Source: Balaenoptera acutorostrata (taxonomy: Eukaryota; Chordata; Mammalia; Artiodactyla; Balaenopteridae). Taken from it: 64,000 nt of DNA. The notes under the pieces were generated by a model. That model saw only the letters and a program-made list of their open reading frames with translations. It was not told where the DNA came from and made no database searches. Position numbers and translations under genes: made by a program. This document shows positions 1-11,402 of the stretch, piece by piece; position 1 is the stretch's first letter, and every line of letters starts with the position of its first letter. The DNA is taken from NCBI RefSeq assembly GCF_949987535.1, contig NC_080081.1, positions 68,717,603-68,781,602 of the forward strand. Direction: 5' to 3'.

Positions 1-389
1 GCTAGAGACAGCCCAGAAGAGTTTAGCACTAATCCTAAAGGTAATAGGGAACTAGGTACAGCTTCCAGTCAGGAGAGAGACCTGGACCCATGCACAGATC
101 CATTTAGGGTCAGCATGGAAAATGCACTGAAGGGGCTTGGTTAGTGGCTGGGAGATCACGTAGGAGGCCAAGAGGTGATGGGACCTCCCACGACATGAGG
201 ATCCTGGTCAAGTTAAGTGTGCAGCCTTTCTGTGCCCCAGTTTTTGTCTGTAAAATGCAAATAATAATAGTAAATACCTCAAAGGGGGATTCATCATGCA
301 ACAACTAATGAAGGTCAGTTTTCAGGACCCCTCACTTGCACCAGTCCAAGTATTTACTTTGTAAGTACTAATTTTGGTATTTGTAATTT
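1..389. other. intergenic sequence, nothing recognised
   Basis: No coding exon, RNA gene or confidently recognised repeat is visible. Short open frames here have no family resemblance. Confidence 0.5.
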
Positions 390-785
390 TCTTTCTTTTT
401 TTTAAATTTTATTTTATTGTGGTAAGAGCACTTAACATGAGATCTATCTTCTTAACAAAATTTTAAGTGTACAGTACAGTACCATTAACCATAGGCACAA
501 TGTTCTACAGCAGATCTTTAGAATTTACTCATCTTGCATAATTGAAACTTTATACCTGTTGATTAGCAACTCCCCATTTCCCCCTCCTGCCAGCCCCATG
601 TAACTGTCATTCTACTCTCCGATTCTATGAGTTTGACTATTTCAGATATCTCATATAAGTGGAATCATGCAGTATTTGTCCTTCTGTGACTGGCTTATTT
701 CACTTAGCATAATAATGTCTTTCTTCAAGGTTCATCCATGTTGTACCATATTGCAGGGTTTCTTGGTACTTATACTTTTTTGTCC
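390..785 (-). mobile_element. old L1 (L1M-type) 3' fragment
   Basis: The block opens with a T-rich stretch, the reverse of a poly(A) tail. It continues with phrases typical of the reverse complement of old mammalian L1 3' ends, such as ttattgtggtaagagcac and cttatttcacttagcat. It is diverged and has no open frame. The subfamily is not assigned. Confidence 0.7.
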
Positions 786-929
786 TTTTTCTTTACAAGA
801 ACCCCTAAAACCATACAAGTTTCAGGCCTCAGGAAGCTTGGAGCCATTTCTGACAAGGCTTAGGATTGCTCTCAGGATGAAATAAGCTAATCAGTTTTGG
901 TTGGTACCTGCCATAGGAGTGTCAAGTGC

Positions 930-1310
930 TTTTATTATGTGGAGGTGGAACATGGATAATGGATGCATCTAGGATGATCCCTGGGTATTCTGGCTTGGGC
1001 TACAGGGTGCTATTCGCCCATATAGGGACTATTCCATTTTAAAATGAAGGAATACTGGTTCAGTTTTGGATATGTTGAAGTTTAAAGTGCAGATAAAATA
1101 CTGAGTGAGAGTCCAGAAGTAGGCCATGAAATGGTTAGGTAGAGAGCTCAAGAGAGAGGTTAGGGTTATCAATTTGAAAATTATCCAAATACAAAAGACA
1201 ATTAATGTCACAATTATGGATGAGAAGGTCCAGGGAGCATGGGAAAAATGAAAATTGGAAAGGGCTCGGAACAAAATTCTGGGGGATACCAATATTTAGC
1301 AATGAGTCAG
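930..1310. repeat. diverged ancient interspersed repeat, unassigned
   Basis: Phrases such as cagttttggatatgttgaag, ctcaagagagagg and gggggataccaatatttag recur across mammalian genomes in one old repeat family whose name I cannot place. It carries no coding potential. It abuts the L1M end that follows. Confidence 0.4.
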
Positions 1311-1582
1311 ATTGTGATGGTGGTTACATGAATCTATATAATTTCATAGTACTGTACACTGCCCTTCCCCCCATAAGAGTGCATGTAAAAACTGGTGAAA
1401 TCCGAGTAAGGTCTGTAGTTGAGTTAATAGTACTGTACTGGTATAAATTTCATTTTTGATAAAGTACTATGGTTATGTAAGATGTTATTTTGGGGGAAAG
1501 CTGGGTAAAGAGTCCACGAACCACTATTTTTGCATCTTCTTTGTCTTTATTTCAAAATAAAAAACTTTTTTATTTTTTAAAA
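1311..1582 (+). mobile_element. old L1 (L1M-type) 3' end
   Basis: The block reads gtgatggtggttacatgaat, then aaaactggtgaaatccgag, then tactatggttatgtaagatg, and ends in an A-rich tail at about 1550-1582. This is the 3' terminal region of an old mammalian L1 in plus orientation. It is diverged and non-coding. Confidence 0.65.
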
Positions 1583-2161
1583 ACGAGGCTGCAGCAGAAT
1601 CACTGTGGATAGCCTTGGACATGCCCGTTTAGATAGGGCTGATCCAAAGTTGCTGGATAACTTGGAGTAAGATATTGTGTGCTGATATTTTATGGTTCTC
1701 TTGAGCAGCGATCTAATTTCAGGCTAATTTCAAAAGAATGCAACCAACTGCACAAGCTAAAACAACTGTGACATTCCTGCTACAGTCTGTCTCCAGCCAA
1801 TAACAACCCTAAATCTTTATAGGAACAAAGAAAAGAATCAGGCAGAGGCAGAGAAGACTAGAAGGGAAAATTCTAGAAGGGGATGAAACAAGAGGAAGTA
1901 GCCCCTGCATTTCTCTGTGGCTCTGAGTATCTAAGAGAGAAACACCTGTTCAACCCAACACCTGGTTTATTCCCAGACACTAGGAAAAAGAATTCTATTT
2001 CATTCAGACACTTCCATAGAAAAATTAACAAAGGAAAAGTAAAATCAGCTAGTTTTTGTTTTTGGTTGTTGTTGCTTTCAGAAAACATAAAAATCATTAA
2101 TAATCTTTAGAGGTAGCCTATTCTCATAGATCCTTCAGGATATAAGGATCGTTTGAAGTGA

Positions 2162-2312
2162 TTCAGTGCCGTGCTAAATGTGGTCTGTGGACCAGAACCA
2201 TTGGCATTCCCTGGGGGCTTTTGCCAGAAATGCAGAATCTCAGGCCCCACCCCAGACCTATGGAATCTGAATCTGTTTTTTAAAGCCTTCAGAGGACGTG
2301 TATGCACGTTGA
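2162..2312 (+). mobile_element. MER5-type hAT-Charlie fragment
   Basis: The segment gtgctaaatgtggtctgtgg through ccccaccccagacctatgg and gaatctgaatctgttttt has the layout of the short MER5A/B non-autonomous DNA transposon. The open frames overlapping it on both strands are chance frames inside the repeat. Confidence 0.55.
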
Positions 2313-2899
2313 AGTATGCAGAGCCCCGGTCCAGCCAATCCTGCCCTTCCACCACCTTCCTAATCATCAACAGAAAATTAATAAAGAGGTCACTTCGTGC
2401 CAGCACATGGGAAAATAACTTCCCATACACAAAAAGAGCAGTGGGAATAAAATTAATTTTTAAATTCCCCAGAAACAAAATCGCATTTTCAAAAAAAGTC
2501 TTCCTCTTCCACATTATGGTCTGCTTTCCTGCTGCTGATTTCGGGTTAGCAGCTGAGAGGCAGCAGGCTCTGGAGCTTTGTCAGGCACCAGGCAACCCCT
2601 GTGGGTGAGGGAAGGGCTCACCCTGTGGCCCCTGCAGCTTCCACCTGGCCATGGCCATGAGCCTCCTCTTCACTTTGGTGGGGAAGCTGCCCGAAGGGGG
2701 CTGGAGCACAGAAAGAGCCCAGAGGGGAGAGGGGAGTCAGGGATTCTACATCCTGGGATGTGTCCTGTCTGACAGCAGTGCCTCCTTCAGACTGTGGTAT
2801 TGGAATCCATTTTTTCCCCCAATAACTGAGTCACTGCTGGACAGGTTGTTTAACAGAGAAGTAGCAAATATATTGCACTCAGGAGCTATGACTCCTGAG

Positions 2900-3020
2900 A
2901 TCTGGGTTAGCCAAGCCCCTTCATGGCAGGTCACCTCACTGAGCCTCTGTTTCCTCTTCCATAAGATGTGGGTAGTATTTGCCACGTCTGGTGTGAGGGC
3001 TGGAGTGATAATAACAGCCA
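2900..3020 (+). repeat. MIR SINE 3' fragment
   Basis: Text resembling the MIR core (cactgagcctctgtttcctc, ccataagatgtgggtag) precedes the younger SINE that begins at about 3038. It is diverged and ancient. Confidence 0.5.
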
Positions 3021-3037
3021 CCTAAAATGAAGGGTTG

Positions 3038-3358
3038 GGGCTTCCCTGGTGGCGCAGTGGTTGAGAATCTGCCTGCTAATGCAGGGGACACGGGTTCGAG
3101 CCCTGGTCTGGGAAGATCCCACATGCCGCGGAGCAGCTGGGCCCGTGAGCCACAACTACTGAGCCTGCGCGTCTGGAGCCTGTGCCCCGCAACGGGAGGG
3201 GCCGCGATGGTGAAAGGCCCGCGCACCGCAATGAAGAGCGGTCCCCGTGCCGCGATGAAGAGTGGCCCCCACTTGCCGCAACTGGAGAAAGCCCTCGCAC
3301 GAACCGAAGACCCAACACAGCCAAAAATAAATAAAAAAAAAAAAAAAAAAAAAAAAAA
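3038..3358 (+). mobile_element. CHR-type tRNA-derived SINE with internal 24 bp duplication
   Basis: It is a full-length SINE with head ggcttccctggtggcgcagt, an intact B box-like ggttcgagccc and a tail of A residues. The 9 bp sequence gaagggttg flanks it as target-site duplication (3029-3037 and 3359-3367). Compared with the other copies here it carries an extra 24 bp unit: 3223-3246 and 3247-3270 are near-repeats. Open frames across it are repeat-derived. Confidence 0.9.
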
Positions 3359-3369
3359 GAAGGGTTGTA

Positions 3370-4395
3370 GGGACTGCACAAGGTGATATCTGCCCAAGCA
3401 TGCTGACACCCGTGAAGCATCACACAGCATAAAATATATTTTTTATTGATATTCATGATATCAAGAACTGATCTTAAAATCAAAGAACAAATATATTGAT
3501 TGTAAATATATCTATTGTAATCAGTATAGCTTGATTATAAGAATATTGTAATATAATGTAAAAAGTAAATAGTAGCAATAAATACTTAGTAAAGTTTAGA
3601 AAGCTTTCAGTTTTGGTTTTCCATCAGAATGAAAGAGGACTTTTGAAGGATGCAAGGATTTAAAAAATAACTATGGTAGTTAATGTTCCCTGAGATTTAT
3701 GAACTATACTCTTTATGATCTATTAGGTGGAACCATATGCAAGTGCTTGTATCAGCGCTTCATGTGGTTCTACCTAATATTTGCACTATAGTAAATTTTT
3801 AAAACGAATGACAATTTCCTCTAGTGGTGCTTTTGTTTGAAAACATCAAGGGTTCTGATTCAGGACGTCTTTTTTATTAGAAAGTTAAGAAGTATCACCC
3901 TTAAAAAGACAAATTCTTTTGACCATTTGAGGTTCTGCTTACTTTAATGCATTTTGTTCCCAAATGTTTGAGGTAATGCAGATGGCATGCATTATTCAGA
4001 AGACTGGAGTAGAAACATATATTTTGATTTGCTTTCAGCTGGAACCAATTACATTATATTAATGTTGAAATTGATACAGGTAACATTACTAAGTGAATGT
4101 GCAATATTATTACACGGTGAATTTTAGCTCCATGTTAGTATGTCTGTGCCTAAAGCAAGTATTAGAGAAATACAGCAACTCCCATGACATTTCTGGGCAG
4201 AGTAATCTAACTACAGATTTCCAAGTTATTACTGAAGTTTTATAGCCTGCATCACATCTCAAAACTTTCTTTGTCTGTGGAGGTATTAAATAAAGGGCTA
4301 CAGGGATAATAGGAAAGGGTCGCTTTGGGTTTCAGTAGTGACTATTCCAACACAACAAAATAAATATAGATGTGAAATTTCAGAACTTAAGGGCA
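3370..4395. other. AT-rich intergenic sequence, nothing recognised
   Basis: No exon, RNA gene or clear repeat is visible. The stretch is AT-rich and unstructured. Confidence 0.4.
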
Positions 4396-4427
4396 GGGGA
4401 GGAGGCCGGGGGGTGGTGGGGGGGGAT
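4396..4427 (+). other. G-rich tract with quadruplex potential
   Basis: The purine strand has several runs of three or more G within about 30 bases (ggggaggaggccgggggg followed by tggtgggggggg). This fits the general pattern of a G-quadruplex. No promoter feature is associated with it. Confidence 0.45.
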
Positions 4428-4504
4428 TCTTACCACTTTACGTAAAAAACTCTTTTATTTGACAAGTTGATTCACTTGCCTATATGGCACAACACACTTC
4501 TTCA

Positions 4505-4650
4505 GAGATTTTCACAGATCTGTAAAATGAGAGAGTAATACCCATAGGGTGAGGCTGAGCGTGAAATGGTGCAGTATGTATACAAAGCGCCTAGCACGAT
4601 GCTCGGCACCTGGGAGACACTAAGCAGTTGTTCGTTCTCTTACGTGCAGT
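4505..4650 (+). repeat. MIR SINE fragment
   Basis: The order cagatctgtaaaatgagag, then acaaagcgcctagcac, then gctcggcacctgggagac matches the 3' half of MIR. It is an ancient, diverged copy. Confidence 0.55.
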
Positions 4651-4828
4651 CCTTCTCCAGTGTCTCCCATCTCAGTAAATAGCACTTAGAGGAACAATCA
4701 GTTGCTTAACCCCCATATCTGAAAAATATGCTTAATCCCATCCTCTCCACCTCTCCTCCCCACTCCCCAACTCCAGGGAAATTATTAAGGTAGCTACAAG
4801 ACTAATCATTCCGGGGCTGCTGGTTTAG

Positions 4829-5156
4829 TTTTACATGTTCCTTTTTAATGGCAATAAAGGAATCTTCTCCAAAGATCAAAAATGTTAATTCCAGTTTAAT
4901 ATATATATATTAAATATATAATATATGTAATATTATAATATATATGTAATATTATAATATGTATTATATATATTGTTCCTTTTTAATGACAATAAAGGAA
5001 TGTTGCCTTTTTTTACATGTTCCTTTTTAATGGCAATAAAGGAATCTTCTCCAAAGATCAAAAATGTTAATTCCAGTTTAATATATATATATTAAATATA
5101 TAATATATGTAATATTATAATATATATGTAATATTATATTATGTATTATATATATT
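4829..5156. repeat. 182 bp-period AT-rich tandem duplication
   Basis: The segment from ttacatgttcctttttaatg onward is repeated with an offset of 182 bases. About 144 aligned bases differ at one position near the end (ataatatg versus atattatg). Both units contain a (TA)n core. A third partial copy of the opening phrase, ttgttcctttttaatgacaa, lies at the end of the first unit. Confidence 0.85.
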
Positions 5157-5189
5157 GTAACATCTTTAAATTTGTTTTTTCTAATATTT

Positions 5190-5468
5190 ATTTATTTATT
5201 TATTTATTTATTTTTGGCTGCATTGGGTCTCAGTTGCGGCACGCGGGATCTTTGTTGTGGCATGAGGGATCTTTCATTGCGGTGTGCGGGCTTCTCTCTC
5301 TAGTAGTGGCTCGGGCTCTCTAGTTGTGGCTCGCATGCTCAGTAGTTGTGGCACACAGGCTTAGTTGCCCTGTGGCATGTGGGATCTTAGTTCCCCGACC
5401 AGGGATCGAACCCAAGTCCCCTGCATTAGAAGGCAGATTCTTAACCACTGGACCACCAGGGAAGCCCC
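5190..5468 (-). mobile_element. CHR-type tRNA-derived SINE
   Basis: It ends on the + strand with accaccagggaagcccc, the reverse complement of the SINE head, and begins with the reversed (TTTA)n tail. The 8 bp taatattt at 5182-5189 and 5473-5480 is a candidate target-site duplication. The body is more diverged than the youngest copies in this window. Confidence 0.85.
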
Positions 5469-5594
5469 ATTATAATATTTTATATATATATAATATTTAA
5501 ATCACCCAAGTAACTGCAAAGTAGCTACTCTGCATCTACATATTCAGCATCTACTATGTTCAAAATATTTTTAAAATTTAACAATGTCTTAAAT

Positions 5595-5830
5595 AGTGCT
5601 TACAATATGCCAGGCACATTTAACTTAATGGAACAATTTTTTTCCTAAGCACTTTACACATACTAACCCATGAAGTAGTTATTATCATTACCTCATTTTA
5701 CCAGTGAGGAAATGGTGATACAGATGGGTAAAGTAAATTTGCCTAAGATCACAGAGCCGACATGACAGACTCAGAACTTGAACTCAGGCAGCTGGTTTTA
5801 GGGTCTCTGCTCTTAACCACTCCAAACTGC
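5595..5830 (-). repeat. MIR SINE
   Basis: Reverse-complement MIR: gtgcttacaatatgccaggc, tcattttaccagtgagga, aagatcacagagccgac, ctgctcttaaccactcc. It is almost full length and ancient. Confidence 0.7.
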
Positions 5831-5854
5831 TGCCTCTTTGTAGGGTACAGAGTG

Positions 5855-6012
5855 TTGTGTACATTATCTTATTTAATGGCTAGCACAGTCCTCCAAAGTA
5901 GTTATTGTTATCCCAATTATATAAAGGTGAGAACTGAAGCTTTGAGGGTAAATTACCCAAGTTTATGTAGGTAGTAGGTAATACTGGTAAGGATTCTAAC
6001 ATGAGCCCATTT
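5855..6012 (-). repeat. MIR SINE fragment
   Basis: It carries reverse-complement MIR phrases (acattatcttatttaatgg, aggtgagaactgaagc) directly after the preceding MIR. It is diverged. Confidence 0.5.
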
Positions 6013-6179
6013 GAGAGTTCATGATTCAAGTATGTATTTATTTTTGGAGCTAAATCGAAGAAACCACCGAATTTCTAGTCTTGGTAAAATTTTCTTTAGT
6101 AGGATGTTTCAGATTCTTCCAAAGGATGTCACCTCTTGGGAACTAGATAACCAACAAGACACTGTGTTATAGTAGGAAA

Positions 6180-6350
6180 TGCTGACGTTTTAAAGTCAAA
6201 GATTCCAGTTTAAATTATAGCTCTACCACTTACTAGCCATGAGATTTTGATCATGTTACTGAATGTAAATAAACCTCATTCCATATGGTTTTCGGAGGAA
6301 TTCAAAGATATTATATGGAAACTACTCATACTGGATATACAGTAGTAGTT
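6180..6350 (+). repeat. MIR SINE fragment
   Basis: The order gctctaccacttactagcc, gagattttgatcatgttact, then a degraded 3' part is MIR-like in plus orientation. Confidence 0.5.
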
Positions 6351-7152
6351 ATTCAACAAAATGTTAATTTCAACAAAATAATTCTGAAAACAATCTTTGG
6401 GAATCTTGTCTTTGTCAGATTATTGCTGTGTGGTTTAGAATATATTACATAAACCTTCTGAGCTTCCATTTCTTCATCTGACAATTGCCTCCTTATTGAT
6501 TCATGGTTGGGGAAGTGGGGTTGAAATAAAATGGCCAGTAGAGGACCTTCCACAGAGTTGGGCTTCACAAAAATGATATTTATTACTATCGCCCCAAATT
6601 TATTTTTTCAAAAAATTTAATACAAACTATTTTTATCTAAAAGAATTAAACAAATTCCAAAAGTCCTTACTTAACTTACTCTGGTGGAGTTATTTATAGA
6701 CTCTGAGAGTAGGCTTAATATATACACAGTTTTCTGTGGGCTGTTCTAAACTTGATTTTGTTAGCATTTTAATTTCTGTCACTTCAGAACTGCATAAGAA
6801 GCACCCCACTGTTACAATCAAGCCTTGCGACTAAATAAAGTTCAGTGATGTTTAGTTATGCTGTGATCTGACACCATGGGACTTGTCTATATGTAAATTA
6901 AACTAAAGAAATTTATTTATGGCAGAACTGGCTCTTTTAAAAGAAGTAGGCATTCTCAAGGTCTACTTCTGTCCTGAATGTGATTTTTTTAATAGCCAAT
7001 AACTTTTTTTGTTGGTAATAACAATACTTAAGTGTTCCAGACAAACTGGGACTCTAGGAAAAAAATAAATTCAAATTTATTTGATTTCTCATCTTCATAT
7101 ATTAGTTATGGCACCGAGTATTTGCAGCTCTATTAGGAAGATAATATTGCTT
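6351..7152. other. intergenic sequence, nothing recognised
   Basis: AT-rich DNA with no exon, RNA gene or repeat that I can assign. Confidence 0.4.
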
Positions 7153-7167
7153 AAAGTTTGTATTACT

Positions 7168-7527
7168 GGACTTCCCTGGTGGCGCAGTGGTTAAGAATCC
7201 ACCTGCCAATGCAGGGGACATGGGTTCGAGCCCTGGTCTGGGAAGATCCCACATGCCACGGAGCAACTAAGCCTGTTTTGTGCCACAACTACTGAGCCTG
7301 CACTCTAGAGCCCATGAGCCACAACTACTGAAGCCCGTCTGCTTCAACTACTGCAGCCCGTGTGCCTAGAGCCCGTGCTCCTCAACAAGAGAAGCCACCG
7401 CAGTGAGAAGCCCGCACACCGCAAGAAGAGTAGCCCCTGCTTGCTGCAACTAGAGAAAACCCACGTGCAGCAACAAAGACCCAATGCAGCCATAAATAAA
7501 TAAAATAAATAAATTTATAAAAAAAAA
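7168..7527 (+). mobile_element. CHR-type tRNA-derived SINE, long variant
   Basis: The head is acttccctggtggcgcagtg and the tail is a (AAAT)n/poly(A) run. A perfect 15 bp target-site duplication, aaagtttgtattact, lies at 7153-7167 and 7528-7542. The body is longer than in other copies because the actactgaagcccg-type motif region is expanded. Confidence 0.9.
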
Positions 7528-7542
7528 AAAGTTTGTATTACT

Positions 7543-10107
7543 TTAGGAAAAGAGACTTTATTTTTAAAGCAACATCATCAGTTAGCAATCCAAACATGCA
7601 AAAAAGACTAAGAAACACAGACTGTTCAGGAAATAAATATGACTGAACAACAAAGAAAGAATTTCTGGATAGAATTGTTTGAAATTTTTGACTGTAAAAT
7701 GTAACCCTTGGTGTATTTTTGTAAAGTTTCATAAAATAGCAGACTTTTCTTTTTTTTCCATGAATAGCATCTCTGCTTTTGAACTCTCTATGAACTGATG
7801 CATTCAGATCTGTGTCAAGTATTGTGTCATCTGCTGTAACATCAGTTTTGGGGACCATCAGGCTGGGATGCGTCAGCCCCAAGTACTGAGAGTGCTGAGG
7901 ATGGAATTTCTGGACCTAGATCTTTCTATCCAAATTGCCTGAATATGCCAGAAAAGAATTAGCTGTTCTGGAAGGGGAATCCCCCCAAGACAATCGAGGC
8001 TGTCCAACAACGAATTCCTGGTGTTCAGTGGATTTTACCAGCAATTCATCACACATTTCTCTTCTTAGCTTCCCCATAGGTGATAAGCTCTAGAAGGGGA
8101 AGGGAGCCGCGTCTAACTAGCCAACCAGCACTAAAGATACCCTCTTCCCTTGATGCTTGTAATCCCTAATTACACAGAACTTGGAAAACCTTTACAAGTA
8201 TACATGGAACACTTAAATATAATCACCATTTTAATAATGCAGAAAATGAAACTGCTTTGCTGTTTTATCAAGGGGTTCTTTCACATTCCACTTACAGGTT
8301 TCTCCTACAAAAAGTCAAACAGTGTTGAAACAGAATTTCAAACTTCAGGTGTATTCTTGCTAGTCTTTGACTGAAGGGCATTGACATTTTCTTTGAGTCT
8401 CCATCTCCACCTCCTGTAGAAAATCTGATGCTCTCATCCAAATGTCCAGACATTCCCAAGGGGGTTACAGTCTTAAGGACACCCTGTTTCTGAGCCTTTG
8501 CTTTCCCTAATTTAGTTCAGTTCAGCGTCATTCGCATATTTGTCTTCTTCTGGACCATGTAAGCAAGACATACTGAGGCTCTTTCCAAAATTTCTAGCCA
8601 AAATTAAACAAAAACAAAACACAATGCATTTTTTGGCAAACTGCACTAAAGGATTCAGGAAATTTAGGCTTCGTACATCACAATAGCAAAAACAGCTTCA
8701 AATGCAAAAGGAGGCAACTTTTTTCTTCTGAGTTTTTTGTCAATCTGCCAGGTTGCCTGTCTTCTCCTCTCTTCTCAGTGTGCACTGCTTCTCATTCCTC
8801 ACTCCACTTCTTGCCAATCTCTGCTCATTTCTAATATAGTAACAGTATTACAAAATGCTGTGAGTATTCTTTCATTTATTCATCTCATTTTCCTGTGTCC
8901 TCTGGGACTCACCTTGACTATAAGTGGCTTATGTTTCCTGAAGCCAGGCAGAATAAGAAGAACTTTGGTGTCTGGTGTTAAACTCCACCTATTATGCCTA
9001 CAAGTATATAGGAAATAAGGTCGTTTACTGAGCAAGTCATTAGCCTCTTTATAATATAAAAAGTATCAATTTGACCAGAACAAAGCCAAATCAGGTTAGT
9101 AAGAAATGTCAAAGGAATTGTTTTCCATAGTTTAATTAATAGATTTTTTAAAGGATATTTATGTATTTGCTAAAGAACAGACTGTATACTTTATATGGAA
9201 ATATGGAATTTACAAAGACTACATATGTATCTCTAACTCTATGGGTAAGAAATTAATTTTATCTACTTATTATTCAATTTTTAAAATGCTGCATTTGTCC
9301 CTCACCCACTATTTGGTCTGCAAGAGGAAAATTATACTGTACTAAGAACATCACAGTTATTGATCTTTTATCAAATGCATGCTTTTCACAGATGAACAGT
9401 TTAACAAAGGAAAATATAATATCATAGACCTAGCCTCATGTAGAAATTTTAGAATATTATCACATTAGTCCTCAACATATAATGCACTTACCAGGAGTTT
9501 TATTTTATACTGAGTCATCCTATTGATTTCAACATGAGCTTGGACCAATTAGGTTGTATCACCAGTGATAAGCTAGAACAGTTCATGAGAGGGATGCACT
9601 AACAACTAACTCACTTCGTGTCTAAAGTAATTTGGACACTTTTCCTTTTAATGATATTCATAATTATGTGATACACTCTCTGGGTTTTCTAACCCCCTTG
9701 ACAATATCATATAACAGATGAAGAGAAAAATACAGTATATTTTCAGCATGTGGCTAAAACAAGCTGGACCACCTGGATGAAATTGAATCTATTATAATTT
9801 ATAAAACTTTTAGCACATTCATCTAACTAAAATGCTGGCTTCTACTTAAGTCTTTTACATTATCACCCAGGAATTGTAATTATAGTGGCTGTGACATGCC
9901 TAAATACTTAAATAGGCATATATCATTCCTAAAATTCACTAACAAGTATCGATAGATTTTCCTTCTGAGAACACTTGTGTTATCAAAATAATTCTATGTA
10001 ATATTATTGTTTTTATTAGTGGCACTGTGACAGAGTTAAAATAGTATTCACATGTGCTTTTTTTTTAGAATTTATACCTAAGTGATTTTCCTAAAATTCT
10101 ATTTATT
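7543..10107. other. intergenic sequence without recognisable genes
   Basis: A 114-codon open frame on the minus strand at 7538-7882 resembles no family I know, starts inside the SINE duplication and is treated as chance. The rest is AT-rich with no assigned repeat. Confidence 0.4.
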
Positions 10108-10246
10108 CTTTCCTCCCTTCCAACTCCTACCTTCCCCTGATCCCTATTCTCCCTCTTTTCCTTCCCTGCCTCTCTTTCCCACCAGGTCTTCCTTCCTTCC
10201 TTCCTTCCCTCCTTCCTTCCTTTCTTCCTTCCTTCCTTCCTTCCCT
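10108..10246. repeat. polypyrimidine tract with (CCTT)n microsatellite
   Basis: The + strand is almost pure C and T. It contains a long run of ccttccttccttcc-type units at about 10190-10246. Mirror symmetry gives it triplex (H-DNA) potential. A minus-strand frame rich in Gly, Arg and Lys is a by-product of the repeat. Confidence 0.85.
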
Positions 10247-10394
10247 CTGAAGTAAATTCTTGATTGGAAGAAAATAACTTCATCACTCTTAATGAAGATA
10301 AAATTACATTTAAAAAAATTATTCAGATTTGCTTAGGACAAAACCACTCTTGGCTAATCATTAAAGAATTTTAGTAAGAGAAGAATATCAAATG

Positions 10395-10595
10395 TCATTA
10401 TTAATATTTATTGAGCACCAACTATAAATAAGTTATTTCAGTTACTTTAGATAACTACCCTCTGAGGTAGGTCCTATTATCAAAGCTCCATATTACAGAT
10501 GAGAAAACAGGCTCAGAGTGATTAAGTAATAGCAACTGTGAGATGAAGGTTGCTTCCAACCCAGGCACTCGGATTCCAGAACTAGTGGTCCTAGG
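10395..10595 (-). repeat. MIR SINE
   Basis: Reverse-complement MIR: tttattgagcaccaactat, ctctgaggtaggtcctatt, attacagatgagaaaacagg, ccaacccaggcactcgg. Confidence 0.7.
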
Positions 10596-11152
10596 CACTC
10601 AGCTACAAGTATGTGATATGTATTAACATCTTTAAAGTGGGGCAGGCACACCACTCGAGGCACACAAAGACTTTACAAGAATAAAGGAGTCTCCAGATAA
10701 TCAATTTCCAGATTTTAATTTCTTATGTGTTATTTCCTAACATCTCTTTTCCTACTTTCATATCAAACTTTCATATTAAAACTTCTCAGCAAAACAAAAC
10801 AAACTCCTCCCACTTTGCATAAAAAAACGCACAGCTCTCACCTCCCCAGATCTTATCCTGGCGCATTGCCCAGGGTGTAAAAATCTCAAGAGTGCCAAAT
10901 AAAAGGACAAGTCAAAATACTATTTGAGGAGAAATCGCCTTTAAACCATCCTAAACCAACCTTAGGGCTTCTCGTCTTTCCCTGTCTTAGACATCCATAT
11001 TTCAGGTAAAGGCCTTAGAAAAGGAGGAGGATTTGGTGGGGGCGGGGGGGGGGGGGGATGTTATTAAATCAGATATAGTGTAGAGTGTGTGAAAAAAATG
11101 GTAGTTTCATTTAAAGACCTCACCTGCGTCTTCCATTTCTTCACTATTGTTA
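10596..11152. other. intergenic sequence with a G14 homopolymer
   Basis: No gene is seen. A pure G run (about 11043-11056, within gggggcggggggg context) is the only notable structure. Confidence 0.45.
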
Positions 11153-11169
11153 GAGAATGAATGACTTTT

Positions 11170-11385
11170 TTTTTTTTTAACATTTATTTATTTATTTTGG
11201 TTGTGCTGGGTCTTAGTTGTGACAGGTGGGCTCCTTAGTTGTGGCACGCAAACTCTTAGCTGCGGCATGAGAACTCTCGGTAGCAGCATGCCTGTGGGAT
11301 CTAGTTTCCTGACCAGGAATCAAACCCGGGCCCCCTGCATCAGGAGCACAGAGTCTTAACCACTGCACCACCAGGGAAGTCCCCC
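11170..11385 (-). mobile_element. CHR-type tRNA-derived SINE, diverged
   Basis: It ends with accaccagggaagtcccc (reverse head) and starts with a reversed poly(A) tail. The flanking repeat is 17 bp with one mismatch: gagaatgaatgactttt at 11153-11169 and gagaatgcatgactttt at 11386-11402. The body has lost some internal sequence. Confidence 0.85.
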
Positions 11386-11402
11386 GAGAATGCATGACTT
11401 TT

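Noticed and set aside
2171..2608. 145-codon frame on + and 135-codon frame on - over the same region
   Set aside because: Both overlap a MER5-type transposon and oppose each other; neither protein resembles a known family.
3100..3120. tRNA gene-like B box (ggttcgagccc) in the SINEs
   Set aside because: It is the internal Pol III promoter of the tRNA-derived SINE; no cloverleaf of a functional tRNA is present.
7538..7882. 114-codon open frame on the minus strand
   Set aside because: No family resemblance, no splice or promoter context, and its end lies in the SINE target duplication.
10065..10286. Gly-Arg-Lys-Glu repeat protein on the minus strand
   Set aside because: Encoded by the (CCTT)n microsatellite; no evidence of a gene.
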